From Chitinophagaceae bacterium (GTDB taxonomy: Bacteria; Bacteroidota; Bacteroidia; Chitinophagales; Chitinophagaceae), in NCBI GenBank assembly GCA_025923075.1, contig JAICGN010000035.1:1-35896 (forward strand): 35,896 bases of DNA, written 5' to 3'. Below the pieces are notes generated by a model. The model searched no databases. It was not told where the DNA came from and saw nothing but the letters and a program-made list of their open reading frames with translations. Below are positions 8,830 to 17,776 of this stretch, in pieces. Each line of letters opens with the position of its first letter. The stretch's first letter is position 1. A program made the position numbers and the translations under genes.

Positions 8830-8862
8830 ATGGGGCTTCGCCAGAGGCCCCATTTTTATTTT
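8830..8862 (+). terminator. Rho-independent terminator
   Basis: ATGGGGCTTC-gcca-GAGGCCCCAT forms a 10-bp stem with one G-U pair and a 4-base loop (8830-8853). It is followed by TTTTATTTTAT. It lies 18 bases after the ABM gene stop. Confidence 0.85.
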
Positions 8863-8904
8863 ATAAGGCAAGAGAACAAGGGGTTAAAAAAAATGCAGAG
8901 AAAG

Positions 8905-9057
8905 TTAGCTGCCTCGTTGTGATCCTGTATTGGCCTGTTTGCTTACAAACGTATTGGTCTGCGGCTTTTGGATAAATTTCGAGCCGGGAGTGGCATTCTG
9001 ATTTTTCTTTTTGTCGTTCTTCTTTTTGCCTTTATTATTCTGATTGAGTAATGACAT
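8905..9057 (-). CDS. Small lysine/asparagine-rich basic protein (50 aa)
   Basis: A 50-residue ORF, short enough to be missed by length cut-offs. It begins MSLLNQNNKGKKKNDKKK and ends TGSQRGS. The composition (Lys/Asn/Gln-rich, no hydrophobic core, a middle KFIQKP segment) resembles small basic proteins common in Bacteroidota genomes, some of which are thought to bind nucleic acid or ribosomes. The frame is closed and starts with ATG. The next minus-strand gene upstream ends at 9100, so it may be the last gene of that run. Function is unknown. Confidence 0.6.
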   Translation of the reverse strand: MSLLNQNNKGKKKNDKKKNQNATPGSKFIQKPQTNTFVSKQANTGSQRGS

Positions 9058-9099
9058 ACGGATAATTTTTTCGCAAATATACTTGTTTCTTTTTTATGC

Positions 9100-9588
9100 T
9101 TACTTCAGCATTTTGTGAAACTTTTCTATGTCGGCGGTCTCTATTGAAGTGAGTACTTCGTTGTTGTCATATTTTGTTTTTAGAAATAGTACTCTTTTAT
9201 GTTGCGGATATTTCTCCAATATGGCCGTGATCTTTTTTCCCAACTCTTCATCTTTTTTATAAAGTGGCGCTGGTTCTGGCTTATCAGATTTATAACGAGT
9301 CGGTTTTTTTAATATGATAGCTTCTAACGTGGAGAGTTTGCCAACAGGAATTGTTTTAACTTTTTGTGCCATTTGATACAGCCCTTCCAGCTGTTTCTTA
9401 CTAAGTCCTCCGCGATTTAAGTATTGTTGATGAAGGCTTTTAACAAAAGTGGACACCGGAAATGCGATCTCCGTTTGTTCAAGAATATCTCTGATAACAT
9501 CTACATCGGTGTTCATTCTTTGCATATTAAGTCTAAAAATAAGAAAAGATGAATAGACATTTTGCACAAAAGGGTCTGCTTGCACCAA
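9100..9588 (-). CDS. Conserved-looking hypothetical protein
   Basis: A soluble ~162-residue protein that I do not recognise. It is mostly helical in appearance, with a charged middle segment (KKPTRYKSDKPEPAPLYKK) and a C-terminus ending IEKFHKMLK. There is no signal peptide, membrane helix or cysteine motif. The start is uncertain. A TTG at 9588 gives 162 residues, and an ATG at 9525 gives 141. The frame is open for about 50 bases beyond the TTG and still reads protein-like, so the longer form is favoured. It lies between the protease-VWA gene and the 50-residue basic protein, all on the minus strand. Confidence 0.55.
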   Translation of the reverse strand: MVQADPFVQNVYSSFLIFRLNMQRMNTDVDVIRDILEQTEIAFPVSTFVKSLHQQYLNRGGLSKKQLEGLYQMAQKVKTIPVGKLSTLEAIILKKPTRYKSDKPEPAPLYKKDEELGKKITAILEKYPQHKRVLFLKTKYDNNEVLTSIETADIEKFHKMLK

Positions 9589-9656
9589 TAGAGTTATTTT
9601 CAGATGCTGAATTTTGGTGATGTTTTCCTTTCGATTGGAATTTCAGATCATTAGCC

Positions 9657-12629
9657 TTAATTAAAGAAAATAAAATATATCAGCAGCAAGATCAGTAGGA
9701 ATAACAAAACGTAAAACCATAATCTCCATTTATTCTTTCCGTATTTTTCAGGCATGCAAGGTTCCGCGATAAGGACGGGCCCGCTTCCTGAATGATCGAT
9801 TACAACTCCCGGTGAATATCCTGAATCAGGATCCCAGACCACTGTTACTTCGTAGGTGCCATTGTGATTATCTTTTACACTGCCTGTAACAATACTTCCC
9901 GCTGCTCCGGTAATTGCAAAATCTTCCGTCCGCCCGGGTCCGAGATTATTACCATAAATATCTTTGGGTGTCATTGTAATCTTCACTCTTTTTTTACCAC
10001 CAGGCAGCGTGGCAATAACGGTAGTGTTAATCTCCGTGCGCAAAGGGTCGACTGATGAATCGATATACATTGACCAGAATAATTCACGGCTTCCTTCACA
10101 GTCATGTCCATAAGTTGCTTTTGCTCTGAAAGTATAGTTCCCTTCTGTTTTAAATAAATTTTTAATAGTATTTCCAAATATACCATCGGGCTCAATGGCT
10201 CCATCGTGATGTTCACCATCGTCATATAACTCAAACACGTCTTCTGCATATTCAATGACAGGTTTCCCATTTTCACTTTCTATTTTTTGCAGGGTGGCCT
10301 GTCTTGCAGGTATAATGTCTGTGTCAATTTCAATTGCGCTGCTTAATCCGAATTTGGATAATATATTTCCGATAGCCGAAACGGGTCTTGTTACAGAAAG
10401 TTTTATCATTGCACCATGAGGAGTAGTACCATCCTGATTCACTAATTGCACAAGCGGCTTAAAGTCATTTCCGGTAAAATATTTTTTCCTGTTGTTTACG
10501 AGATTAAGTACCGGCCCGCCCTTCACAGTAATATTGATAAAGTAATTCACATCTACCGGCGGTGGTGGAAACTCTCCGCCAAATTGGGTTCGTGCAATAA
10601 TTACATACCATACACCATCTCTGTCGCCCTGGTAAGGAAGATTAAGTTTTAGGAACGCCCATGTTTTGCCGTTGGAAAATTCAATGCCTGGCGAAGCGGG
10701 TGTGATTAAGTTTCCGGATGGAGATCTTAATTGAATAAACAAGGATGATGTTTCTTTGTCCCACCCTGTTACAACTGTAATACTATCTTCGCTGCAAATT
10801 GTGAACGGAACGGGGTTGGCTTCGCTTAGACGCGCCGGCATAAAATAATTTGGATCAGTAAGTGTTCCAGACTCAAAAATATTTCCGAAGGCCATTGCAA
10901 AAAATTTCTTCAGACTAAGCGGATCACCTGCACGTGTGTACATGCCATTATGTGATTGTGCAAGCCTATTCAATAAAATACCATTTAAACTTGATTCCGT
11001 GCCAAAACCAATAACATTAATATCAATTCCACCAAGTGCAGGCTCTATTGTTTCTATCATAGGCGGCGTATTTTGAAGTCCATCGGTCAGCAATAATATT
11101 GTACGCTGATTAGCGCCGGGTCCGGGAAACTGCAATCTTGCAGCTTCTAATCCACCCCCGATGGTTGTATTTCCTCCGGGCATAAGGCCACCAACAATAC
11201 CGCCGGAGAACGGAGGTATGTTGCCGATGAGTGAATTTCTTGCGCCGTTATTAAAATTAGAAAGATCAAAATCTGCCGGGGATGTGGCCGTGGTGCTAAA
11301 AGACACGAGACCTATTTTATGCCCTACACTTTTCTCTACCAGTTGGACAAACAACGAAGCCGCATCTCTTGCTTCCTCCATCTTTGTTTTTCCTGTACCT
11401 GCTGCAAGCGACATGCTGCCCGACCGGTCAAAGACAAGCATTACATCTCTGTCGGGTGTTGCAGGGAAGGAAGTGGCAAGATCTGTTAATACTTCTGTGA
11501 TAGATAGAAACCCATTATTGCAACCGTTACCTATATCCGCGATTCCGATAATCCGGCCCGAATTATCAAATAATGATGAACCGGAACTGCCACCAGTAAG
11601 ATCGGTGTCGGCGAAAAGATAAACGTATGGGTAAGGATCATTTGGACTAATATTGGAAATAGTACTCCAGGCGCCTGTGCTTTTTGAAGAGACTTTTTTA
11701 ACCACACCTTGCGGATGATGAATCTGAAAAACGGGATCGGTAACGATAGGCATAGATGAACGCATCGCAATCGGTGGGATACCAATGCCACCCGGTGACA
11801 CTTTCAGTTGCAGTATACAATAATCAAGACTTGCTGTATTGAGATATTTTCGACGGATTACTTTTTTAACCTTAAAAAATCTTGGTGCATATCCAGTCGG
11901 TTTACCAAAGGAACAGTTGGTTTGAAAATCGAAACACACAGAACTGGAAGCTTCTTCCTGGCCACTGGGGTCTGACATGCAATGACCGGCAGTTAATACG
12001 AGGTCTGCTCCGATCAATGTACCTGAGCACGATGACACACTTGCGGGCTGACCATTTTCAGGTGGGTGCACCGAAATAATGACACAGCAACTTGCCGCAA
12101 CCGTTCTCCTGATGTCAGGAATAGGAAGGCAGTCAACATTTTCCCAGTTGGGCGGCGGACTGCATAAGCCTCTTGTTTCAAAAAATGGATCAACATAGGG
12201 ATCGTTTAGAAAAAAAATATCGGGATTGGTTTTATTATAGGTTGAAGGCACTGCGGGAACACCAGAAATAACTTCTTCGCCACGTCCGTATTCACTTAGT
12301 GTAACACCTCCAGTTGCAGCGCCATTGGTGATGTATTGAATTGTTACTGTGCCAGCGCCCGATAATTTTATAGGTCTTGTCCAAAAATTTGAACCGTCAG
12401 CTGAAGTAAATTCATCATTTTCTCCCCAGCCTAAATTCACTACAAGCCTGTTTGATGCGGGAAAATTGGCAGATATAAAATGCAGAATTACAAATTTAGT
12501 TCCACCGGGTGCGGCAACAGGAGTAAATGTCGTTGTCCATGTATTTGGTGAAGAGGCAGGCAAGCCCGAATCCGGTCCAATAAGCACGGCCGGAGTTACA
12601 GGTTGTAGTGTCCCGGTTTTGTGTGACAT
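9657..12629 (-). CDS. Trypsin-like protease / von Willebrand A mosaic protein with C-terminal membrane helix
   Basis: A 990-residue multidomain protein. Residues ~1-180 are an unrecognised beta-rich region. A trypsin-like domain follows with triad H216 (LTAGHC), D269 (SLDYCIL) and S349 (GGSSGSS), in the chymotrypsin order. A VWA domain starts at ~398 with the metal-binding DRSGS motif (D401, S403, S405). The C-terminal third looks Ig/filamin-like (YDDGEHHDG, DNHNGTYEVTVVW). A strong helix of ~20 residues (WFYVLLFLLILLLIYFIFF) sits at the very end. Several cysteines lie around the protease domain. No signal peptide is seen at the ATG at 12629. A GTG at 12812 would add 61 residues but also gives none. 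Substrate and location are unknown. Confidence 0.8.
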   Translation of the reverse strand: MSHKTGTLQPVTPAVLIGPDSGLPASSPNTWTTTFTPVAAPGGTKFVILHFISANFPASNRLVVNLGWGENDEFTSADGSNFWTRPIKLSGAGTVTIQYITNGAATGGVTLSEYGRGEEVISGVPAVPSTYNKTNPDIFFLNDPYVDPFFETRGLCSPPPNWENVDCLPIPDIRRTVAASCCVIISVHPPENGQPASVSSCSGTLIGADLVLTAGHCMSDPSGQEEASSSVCFDFQTNCSFGKPTGYAPRFFKVKKVIRRKYLNTASLDYCILQLKVSPGGIGIPPIAMRSSMPIVTDPVFQIHHPQGVVKKVSSKSTGAWSTISNISPNDPYPYVYLFADTDLTGGSSGSSLFDNSGRIIGIADIGNGCNNGFLSITEVLTDLATSFPATPDRDVMLVFDRSGSMSLAAGTGKTKMEEARDAASLFVQLVEKSVGHKIGLVSFSTTATSPADFDLSNFNNGARNSLIGNIPPFSGGIVGGLMPGGNTTIGGGLEAARLQFPGPGANQRTILLLTDGLQNTPPMIETIEPALGGIDINVIGFGTESSLNGILLNRLAQSHNGMYTRAGDPLSLKKFFAMAFGNIFESGTLTDPNYFMPARLSEANPVPFTICSEDSITVVTGWDKETSSLFIQLRSPSGNLITPASPGIEFSNGKTWAFLKLNLPYQGDRDGVWYVIIARTQFGGEFPPPPVDVNYFINITVKGGPVLNLVNNRKKYFTGNDFKPLVQLVNQDGTTPHGAMIKLSVTRPVSAIGNILSKFGLSSAIEIDTDIIPARQATLQKIESENGKPVIEYAEDVFELYDDGEHHDGAIEPDGIFGNTIKNLFKTEGNYTFRAKATYGHDCEGSRELFWSMYIDSSVDPLRTEINTTVIATLPGGKKRVKITMTPKDIYGNNLGPGRTEDFAITGAAGSIVTGSVKDNHNGTYEVTVVWDPDSGYSPGVVIDHSGSGPVLIAEPCMPEKYGKNKWRLWFYVLLFLLILLLIYFIFFN

Positions 12630-12818
12630 AAAATCGTTTTGATTAATTAAAACAATATAGAATCTGGTATGATTAAAGTTAGTCCTATGTACTATCCATC
12701 CCAATACCTCGAAAGTGGTATGAGCAGAAGCCGGATAAATATCCATGTAATGAAGATCAATGAAATTCATTTCAGAATAAGATGAGTTGAATTGAAAAAA
12801 ACGGAAAAGCACATTCCT

Positions 12819-12826
12819 TATCTTTG
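12819..12826 (+). promoter_or_regulatory. -7 promoter element for glnS (TATCTTTG)
   Basis: TATCTTTG matches the Bacteroidota sigma-ABfr -7 consensus TAnnTTTG. A TTG at 12792-12794 could serve as -33, although its spacing (24 bases) is longer than usual. The start codon lies 8 bases downstream, so the transcript would have almost no leader. Confidence 0.6.
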
Positions 12827-12833
12827 ACGACCT

Positions 12834-14495
12834 ATGTCAGAAGAAAAATCGCGTAACTTTTTGGAAGAAATCATTGAAGAGGATCTGAATTCTGGTAAAT
12901 ACAAACAGATCATTACCCGTTTTCCGCCGGAGCCGAACGGGTATTTACACCTGGGTCATGCATCGAGCATTTGTTTGAATTTTGGGTTGACGAAAAAGTA
13001 TCCCGGTTATACAAATCTCCGTTTTGATGATACGAATCCGGTGACGGAGGAAGTGGAGTATGTTGATAGCATTAAGGATGATGTTCGCTGGCTGGGCTTT
13101 GAATGGAAACATGAATTGTATGCCAGTGATTATTTTGATCAATTGTATGATTTTGCGGTCAGGCTTATAAAAAAAGGCCTGGCCTACGTAGATGACAGCA
13201 CAAGTGATGAGATGGCAGCAATGAAAGGCACGCCGACCGAACCAGGCAAGAATAGTAAATACCGTGACAGGAGTGTAGATGAGAACCTTGACCTGTTTGC
13301 AAGAATGAAGGCCGGAGAATTTGAAGACGGCACAAGAACATTGCGCGCAAAGATTGATATGGCGCATATTAATATGCTGATGCGTGACCCGGTCATCTAT
13401 AGGATCAAACATGCACATCATCATCGTACCGGCGATAAATGGTGTATTTATCCCATGTATGATATGGCGCATGGACAAAGTGATTCAATTGAGAATATTA
13501 CTCACTCAATATGTACACTCGAGTTTGTTCCACATCGTGAATTATATGATTGGTTGATCGAAAAATTGGAAATTTATCCGTCGCACCAGTACGAATTTGC
13601 AAGACGAAACATCAATTTCACTGTAACAAGTAAAAGGAAGCTGTTGCAATTGGTTAATGACAAATATGTAACGGGTTGGGATGATCCAAGAATGCCTACG
13701 ATAACCGGTCTTCGCCGCCGTGGTTATACACCCGAAAGCATCCGTGAGTTTTGTGACAGGATCGGCATTGCAAAAAGAGAAAATATCGTGGATGTTGGCT
13801 TACTTGAATTTTGTTTAAGAGAACATCTGAATAAAATATCCTTAAGAAGAATGGTGGTGTTTAATCCTGTAAAAGTAATTATTACAAATTTCCCGAATGA
13901 GAAAGAACTACTGGAAACTGAGAATAATCCTGAAGATCCGGGTAGTGGAACAAGACAACTGCCATTTACCAGGGAAATATATATTGAGAGAGATGATTTT
14001 ATGGAAAATCCGCCAAAGAAATATTTTCGTTTAGCACCGGGACAAATGGTGAGATTGAAAAGTGCATACATTATTAAATGCGAAGAAGTAATTAAAGATA
14101 ATTCAGGCAAAGTTGCTGAGCTGCATTGCACCTATCTTCCTGAAAGCAAAAGTGGCAATGATACTTCCGGCACTCATGTAAAGGGCACTTTGCATTGGGT
14201 CAATGTCGCTGATGCGGTTAAAATTGAAGTAAGAGAGTATGACCGTTTATTCCGGGTTGAAGATCCGTCAAGTGAAGAAGGAGATTTTAAAGATTATATA
14301 AATCCTGATTCATTAAAAGTGGTAACTGGTTTTGCCGAACCCGCAATTAAAAATGCGAGGTTTAGCGACCGCTTCCAGTTTTTAAGAAAAGGTTATTACT
14401 GTCTTGACAAAGATTCTTCAGAGGAAGGAATGATCTTTAACCGCACTGTTACGTTAAAAGATGATTGGGCGAAGCAGGTGAAGAAGGGTTCTTAG
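12834..14495 (+). CDS. glnS: Glutaminyl-tRNA synthetase
   Basis: A 553-residue class I aminoacyl-tRNA synthetase that charges tRNA-Gln. The HIGH motif reads HLGHA (H39-H42) within RFPPEPNGYLHLGHASS, typical of GlnRS. Further on come KWCIYPMYDMAHGQSD and the HSICTLEF active-site stretch. The KMSKS-equivalent reads VTSKRK (residues 264-269), where GlnRS usually has VMSKRK. WDDPRMPTI.GLRRRGYTPE and the C-terminal anticodon-binding beta-barrels are present. Length is normal. The gene is monocistronic, starting close behind its promoter and divergent from the protease-VWA gene. Confidence 0.97.
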   Translation: MSEEKSRNFLEEIIEEDLNSGKYKQIITRFPPEPNGYLHLGHASSICLNFGLTKKYPGYTNLRFDDTNPVTEEVEYVDSIKDDVRWLGFEWKHELYASDYFDQLYDFAVRLIKKGLAYVDDSTSDEMAAMKGTPTEPGKNSKYRDRSVDENLDLFARMKAGEFEDGTRTLRAKIDMAHINMLMRDPVIYRIKHAHHHRTGDKWCIYPMYDMAHGQSDSIENITHSICTLEFVPHRELYDWLIEKLEIYPSHQYEFARRNINFTVTSKRKLLQLVNDKYVTGWDDPRMPTITGLRRRGYTPESIREFCDRIGIAKRENIVDVGLLEFCLREHLNKISLRRMVVFNPVKVIITNFPNEKELLETENNPEDPGSGTRQLPFTREIYIERDDFMENPPKKYFRLAPGQMVRLKSAYIIKCEEVIKDNSGKVAELHCTYLPESKSGNDTSGTHVKGTLHWVNVADAVKIEVREYDRLFRVEDPSSEEGDFKDYINPDSLKVVTGFAEPAIKNARFSDRFQFLRKGYYCLDKDSSEEGMIFNRTVTLKDDWAKQVKKGS

Positions 14496-14648
14496 GTTCA
14501 CTCAATATTACATATGGTGATACTCAGTAAAATAGCCGCGGTTTTATTCCTATTTCAGATATCTTCAGCTTATTGACAATCATAGTGCCATTTGACTTTT
14601 ATCATTACTATCATTTCATCAGGATGGTATTTTTGGCCAAAAGTTTAT

Positions 14649-15029
14649 ATGAACCATATTAATTTATCAACATCAGGTACTGATCATACGATATGGGCAA
14701 AAGGCCTGGAATTCTACAATGATGAACTTAAGCTCATGGGTAAAAAGTTGTTGGATATTTCATCAAAAAATACTTCGATTGAAGCGGGTAAAGGAGTTGA
14801 ACATTTTCAGAACCAGTTTATCATTCAGCAAAAAAATATCAGTGACCTGAAACATGAGGTAAGGAATTACCGAAAAAGCTTAGGCAGTGATGCACTGGAA
14901 CATGGTAGTCATGTGACTGAATCATTTATTAAAGAAGGGAATGAGCTACGGGAAAGATATGAACAGTTGGAGCAAATTATGAATACCCTGCGGCATGAGT
15001 TCAATGGCTACCTAAGCAGATGGATGTGA
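14649..15029 (+). CDS. Small coiled-coil protein, conserved hypothetical
   Basis: A 126-residue, highly charged, helical protein. The middle reads EAGKGVEHFQNQFIIQQKNI then DLKHEVRNYRK, and the end reads LRHEFNGYLSRWM. This pattern is familiar from small hypothetical proteins of Bacteroidota (HEHWLKGL-like start, VEHFQNQF core, HEFN..L.KWM end), but no function is known. The ATG at 14649 is preferred. An upstream in-frame start at 14592 would add 19 residues with a hydrophobic, poorly protein-like sequence. It lies alone between glnS and the mutase gene. Confidence 0.65.
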   Translation: MNHINLSTSGTDHTIWAKGLEFYNDELKLMGKKLLDISSKNTSIEAGKGVEHFQNQFIIQQKNISDLKHEVRNYRKSLGSDALEHGSHVTESFIKEGNELRERYEQLEQIMNTLRHEFNGYLSRWM

Positions 15030-15088
15030 GAGTATTTTCGTTCTTACGTGCCAATCACTGACCTGGTATGATTTTTCCGGGACAGATT

Positions 15089-16648
15089 TTATTTATATTC
15101 TCCAAACACACATCTCAGCTCATCAGCGATCTCGCCAAGTGTGATCTTGTTTTCTACCGCTTCGATTACAGCCGGCATTAAGTTTTCACCGCTGACAGCT
15201 TTGTCATTCAGTTGCTGTAAGAGTTGATCCACCTTTGCCCTATCCCGGCTATTCTTTAAGTTTGTTAATTTTTCGACCTGCAGATTCCTGATGCTATCAT
15301 CAATTTTAAAACCAGGAATTGTTGCTTCTTCTTCTAACTGGAATTTATTTACACCGACAATAATTTTTTCATTTGTTTCCACGTTGCGTTGGTGCTCGTA
15401 TGCACTGCGGGCAATTTCATTTTGAATAAAGCCTTCTTCAATTGCATTTACACTACCACCCATTGCATCAATTTTTTCGATCAGTCTCCATGAGGCTGCT
15501 TCTACCTCATCGGTGAGCGATTCAATAAAATAACTACCCCCAAGAGGATCGGCTGTATCCGGTGCGCCGCTTTCAAACGCAACTACTTGTTGCGTACGCA
15601 AGGCAATTCTCGCTGCTTCTTCTGTCGGCAAACTCAATGCTTCATCATATCCGTTTGTATGCAATGATTGAGTGCCCCCGAGTACTGCCGCTAATGTTTG
15701 TATGGTGACTCTTGAAATATTATTTAGTGGCTGTTGCGCCGTTAAAGTACTCCCTCCGGTTTGTGAATGAAAACGCAGCATCATGGCTTTTGGATCGGTA
15801 GCGCCAAGCTCCTTCATCATCTTTGCCCACATTCTTCTTGCGGCGCGGAATTTTGCTACTTCTTCAAATAGATTGTTATGAGCGTTAAAAAAGAAGGAAA
15901 GGCGTTTGCCGAATACATTTATATCTAATCCTTTTTCCAAAGCCGCCTTTACATAAGCTTTTCCATTGCTTAATGTAAAAGCAATCTCCTGGACTGCTGT
16001 ACTTCCAGCTTCACGAATATGATAACCGCTGATAGAAATTGTGTTCCATTTGGGCAATTCATGACTGCACCATTCAAAAATATCAGTAACGATCCGCATG
16101 GAAGGTTTGGGCGGGTAGATATAAGTTCCCCTGGCTGCGTATTCTTTTAGTATATCATTTTGTATTGTGCCCGATAATTTTTTCAAATCAGCACCTTGTT
16201 GTTTTGCCAGCGCAACATAAAATGAGAGCAAAATAAAACCTGTAGCATTGATCGTCATCGACGTCGATACGTCTTCCAGCCTTATTCCATGAAACAATGC
16301 TTGTATATCTTCAATAGAATCAATCGCGACACCAACTTTGCCCACTTCGCCTTCCGCGAGAGAGTGATCACTGTCATAACCGATCTGTGTTGGCAGGTCA
16401 AATGCAACACTCAATCCATTTACCCCGTGAGATAATAAATAATGATATCGTTTATTGCTTTCTTCTGCAGTGCTGAAGCCGGCGTACTGCCGCATTGTCC
16501 AAAGTTTGCCACGATACATATCAGCTTGTATGCCGCGGGTAAATGGAAATTCGCCGGGCCATTCGGAGTGGGAAGTTGAAGATGGAAGATTTGAATAAAC
16601 ATTTTTTATTTCTATTCCCGAATCTGTATATTTTTTCTTTTCATCCAT
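15089..16648 (-). CDS. Methylmalonyl-CoA mutase-type acyl-CoA mutase, catalytic subunit without B12 domain
   Basis: A 519-residue protein covering the TIM-barrel substrate domain of the cobalamin-dependent acyl-CoA mutases. Clear motifs are [86 protein letters not shown] and [17 protein letters not shown] and PSMRI carry Tyr and Arg at positions that hold the substrate carboxylate in methylmalonyl-CoA mutase, which favours that substrate. The ~200-residue cobalamin-binding domain is absent, so a separate small subunit encoded elsewhere must pair with it. The ATG at 16648 is preferred over a TTG at 16663. It lies 40 bases downstream of the membrane protein gene. Confidence 0.9.
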   Translation of the reverse strand: MDEKKKYTDSGIEIKNVYSNLPSSTSHSEWPGEFPFTRGIQADMYRGKLWTMRQYAGFSTAEESNKRYHYLLSHGVNGLSVAFDLPTQIGYDSDHSLAEGEVGKVGVAIDSIEDIQALFHGIRLEDVSTSMTINATGFILLSFYVALAKQQGADLKKLSGTIQNDILKEYAARGTYIYPPKPSMRIVTDIFEWCSHELPKWNTISISGYHIREAGSTAVQEIAFTLSNGKAYVKAALEKGLDINVFGKRLSFFFNAHNNLFEEVAKFRAARRMWAKMMKELGATDPKAMMLRFHSQTGGSTLTAQQPLNNISRVTIQTLAAVLGGTQSLHTNGYDEALSLPTEEAARIALRTQQVVAFESGAPDTADPLGGSYFIESLTDEVEAASWRLIEKIDAMGGSVNAIEEGFIQNEIARSAYEHQRNVETNEKIIVGVNKFQLEEEATIPGFKIDDSIRNLQVEKLTNLKNSRDRAKVDQLLQQLNDKAVSGENLMPAVIEAVENKITLGEIADELRCVFGEYK

Positions 16649-16688
16649 AAAGCAAACTTCCAACTTTTAACTTTCACTTCTCAACTTA

Positions 16689-17195
16689 TTATTTCATCAG
16701 CTTTCTTGCTTCATAGTTCATCGCCTCGAGTACAATATTGTGTAGTGCTTTTTTGTCTTGTGCTATAATTACTTCCATTATTCTTTTTCCAAGGTCATAA
16801 CCTCTTGAATCCGCAGGTAATGTTTGGGCCACCTGGTTTATGATCAGCATATTTTGTTCTTTTAAATTGTTAACAGCCTGCCAGGCCACAGGACTCACAT
16901 ATATCTGCTGGGAGCTGTTATATTCAAATTCCTGTTTGATACTTTCTAACATCAGCAGTTGCATTTCTTTTGCAGTCAGCCCCGGCTGATTGGCACGGCT
17001 GACAAGATTTGGAAGCGCAATTCTTTCAGTTAAGATCACGAGCCTTTCATAAGCTTGCAATTGCAGGGGTCTCGTATTATATGCCGGGTCGATATTTTTT
17101 CTTGTATCCTGTTTTGCGTATAATAAATAAAATGTGAGCATGGAAAGGAGAATAGCAACAGTCGAGAGTATCAGGCTTAGCGTGACGGTATCCAT
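16689..17195 (-). CDS. One-helix membrane protein, conserved hypothetical
   Basis: A 168-residue protein with one N-terminal transmembrane helix (about residues 5-26, ending YLLYAKQD) and a soluble cytoplasmic-looking region. It contains LQAYERLVILTERIALPNLVSR and a mid-region EMQLLMLESIKQEFEYNSSQQ. Similar proteins occur in many Bacteroidota genomes, but I know no function. It is directly upstream of the mutase gene on the same strand, so co-transcription is likely. Nothing in its sequence points to cobalamin or CoA chemistry. Confidence 0.7.
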   Translation of the reverse strand: MDTVTLSLILSTVAILLSMLTFYLLYAKQDTRKNIDPAYNTRPLQLQAYERLVILTERIALPNLVSRANQPGLTAKEMQLLMLESIKQEFEYNSSQQIYVSPVAWQAVNNLKEQNMLIINQVAQTLPADSRGYDLGKRIMEVIIAQDKKALHNIVLEAMNYEARKLMK

Positions 17196-17232
17196 AGATT
17201 TTGTTTAAGTTTTGCAAAAATACAGGCAAATG

Positions 17233-17252
17233 CCTGTCTGCCGGCAGGCAGG
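17233..17252. repeat. GC-rich palindrome
   Basis: cctgtctgccggcaggcagg is a 20-base palindrome centred on CCGG with one mismatched pair. It sits in the 125-base gap between divergent genes and is much more GC-rich than its surroundings. Similar CCTGCC...GGCAGG palindromes are seen scattered between genes in Bacteroidota. A second copy was not found in this window. Confidence 0.55.
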
Positions 17253-17295
17253 ACTTTCTTTTCCGAATTAGAAAACAGGCCTCATTTTTGTTTTT

Positions 17296-17303
17296 TATTT
17301 TTG
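17296..17303 (+). promoter_or_regulatory. -7 promoter element (TATTTTTG) for the Fe-S carrier gene
   Basis: TATTTTTG matches TAnnTTTG and lies 17 bases before the ATG. No clean TTG is seen at the -33 position, so this is a partial match. Confidence 0.5.
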
Positions 17304-17319
17304 CAGATAAACAAATTCA

Positions 17320-17664
17320 ATGGTTATTACAGAAAGCATACCGGTGACAATGACTGAAGGAGCTATCAGACAAATAAAAAAGCTGATGGCGTCAGAAGGT
17401 TTTGACGCCACTCAAAAGCTTCGTGTTGGAGTAAAAGGAGGAGGCTGCTCAGGCATGTCTTATGTTCTTGGTTTTGATCAACCAACCGAAAAAGACAAAA
17501 CATTTGAAATAGAAGGGATCAGTTGCATAATGAATGCCGCGCATGAAATGTATGTCTACGGAATGGAGATCGATTGGGAGGATGGCTTGAATAACAGGGG
17601 CTTTACTTTTAAGAATCCAAACGCCGCTACAACTTGCGGTTGCGGCACCAGCTTCGGAGTATAA
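17320..17664 (+). CDS. IscA/ErpA/HesB-type iron-sulfur carrier protein
   Basis: A 114-residue A-type carrier that hands Fe-S clusters to apoproteins. The three conserved cysteines are C43 (GGGCSGMSY) and C106/C108 (TTCGCG near the C-terminus), with the usual spacing. The VGVKGGGCSG and FxNPNAxxxCGCGxSF patterns identify the HesB/IscA family. Which subtype it is (IscA, SufA or ErpA) cannot be decided. It is not next to suf or isc genes here. It converges on secDF across a shared terminator. Confidence 0.93.
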   Translation: MVITESIPVTMTEGAIRQIKKLMASEGFDATQKLRVGVKGGGCSGMSYVLGFDQPTEKDKTFEIEGISCIMNAAHEMYVYGMEIDWEDGLNNRGFTFKNPNAATTCGCGTSFGV

Positions 17665-17725
17665 GAGTTAACGCTCCCAGAAATTCTCAGTCGTTTTAAT
17701 TTGCTCAATTAATGGTCTTATAAAA

Positions 17726-17756
17726 AATAACCCCCCGTTATTAACAGGGGGTTATT
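17726..17756. terminator. Bidirectional terminator between Fe-S carrier gene and secDF
   Basis: AATAACCCCC / GGGGGTTATT is a perfect 10-bp stem (17726-17735 and 17747-17756) with an 11-base loop. A-rich sequence lies on the left and T-rich on the right, so it can stop transcription from both sides. It sits in the 112-base gap between the two convergent stop codons. Confidence 0.85.
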
Positions 17757-17776
17757 CTATTTTAATATAAGGATAG

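Noticed and set aside
12630-12812. N-terminal extension of the protease-VWA protein from a GTG at 12812
   Set aside because: The extra 61 residues show no signal peptide or recognisable domain and reach almost to the glnS promoter. The ATG at 12629 is simpler, although the longer form is not excluded.
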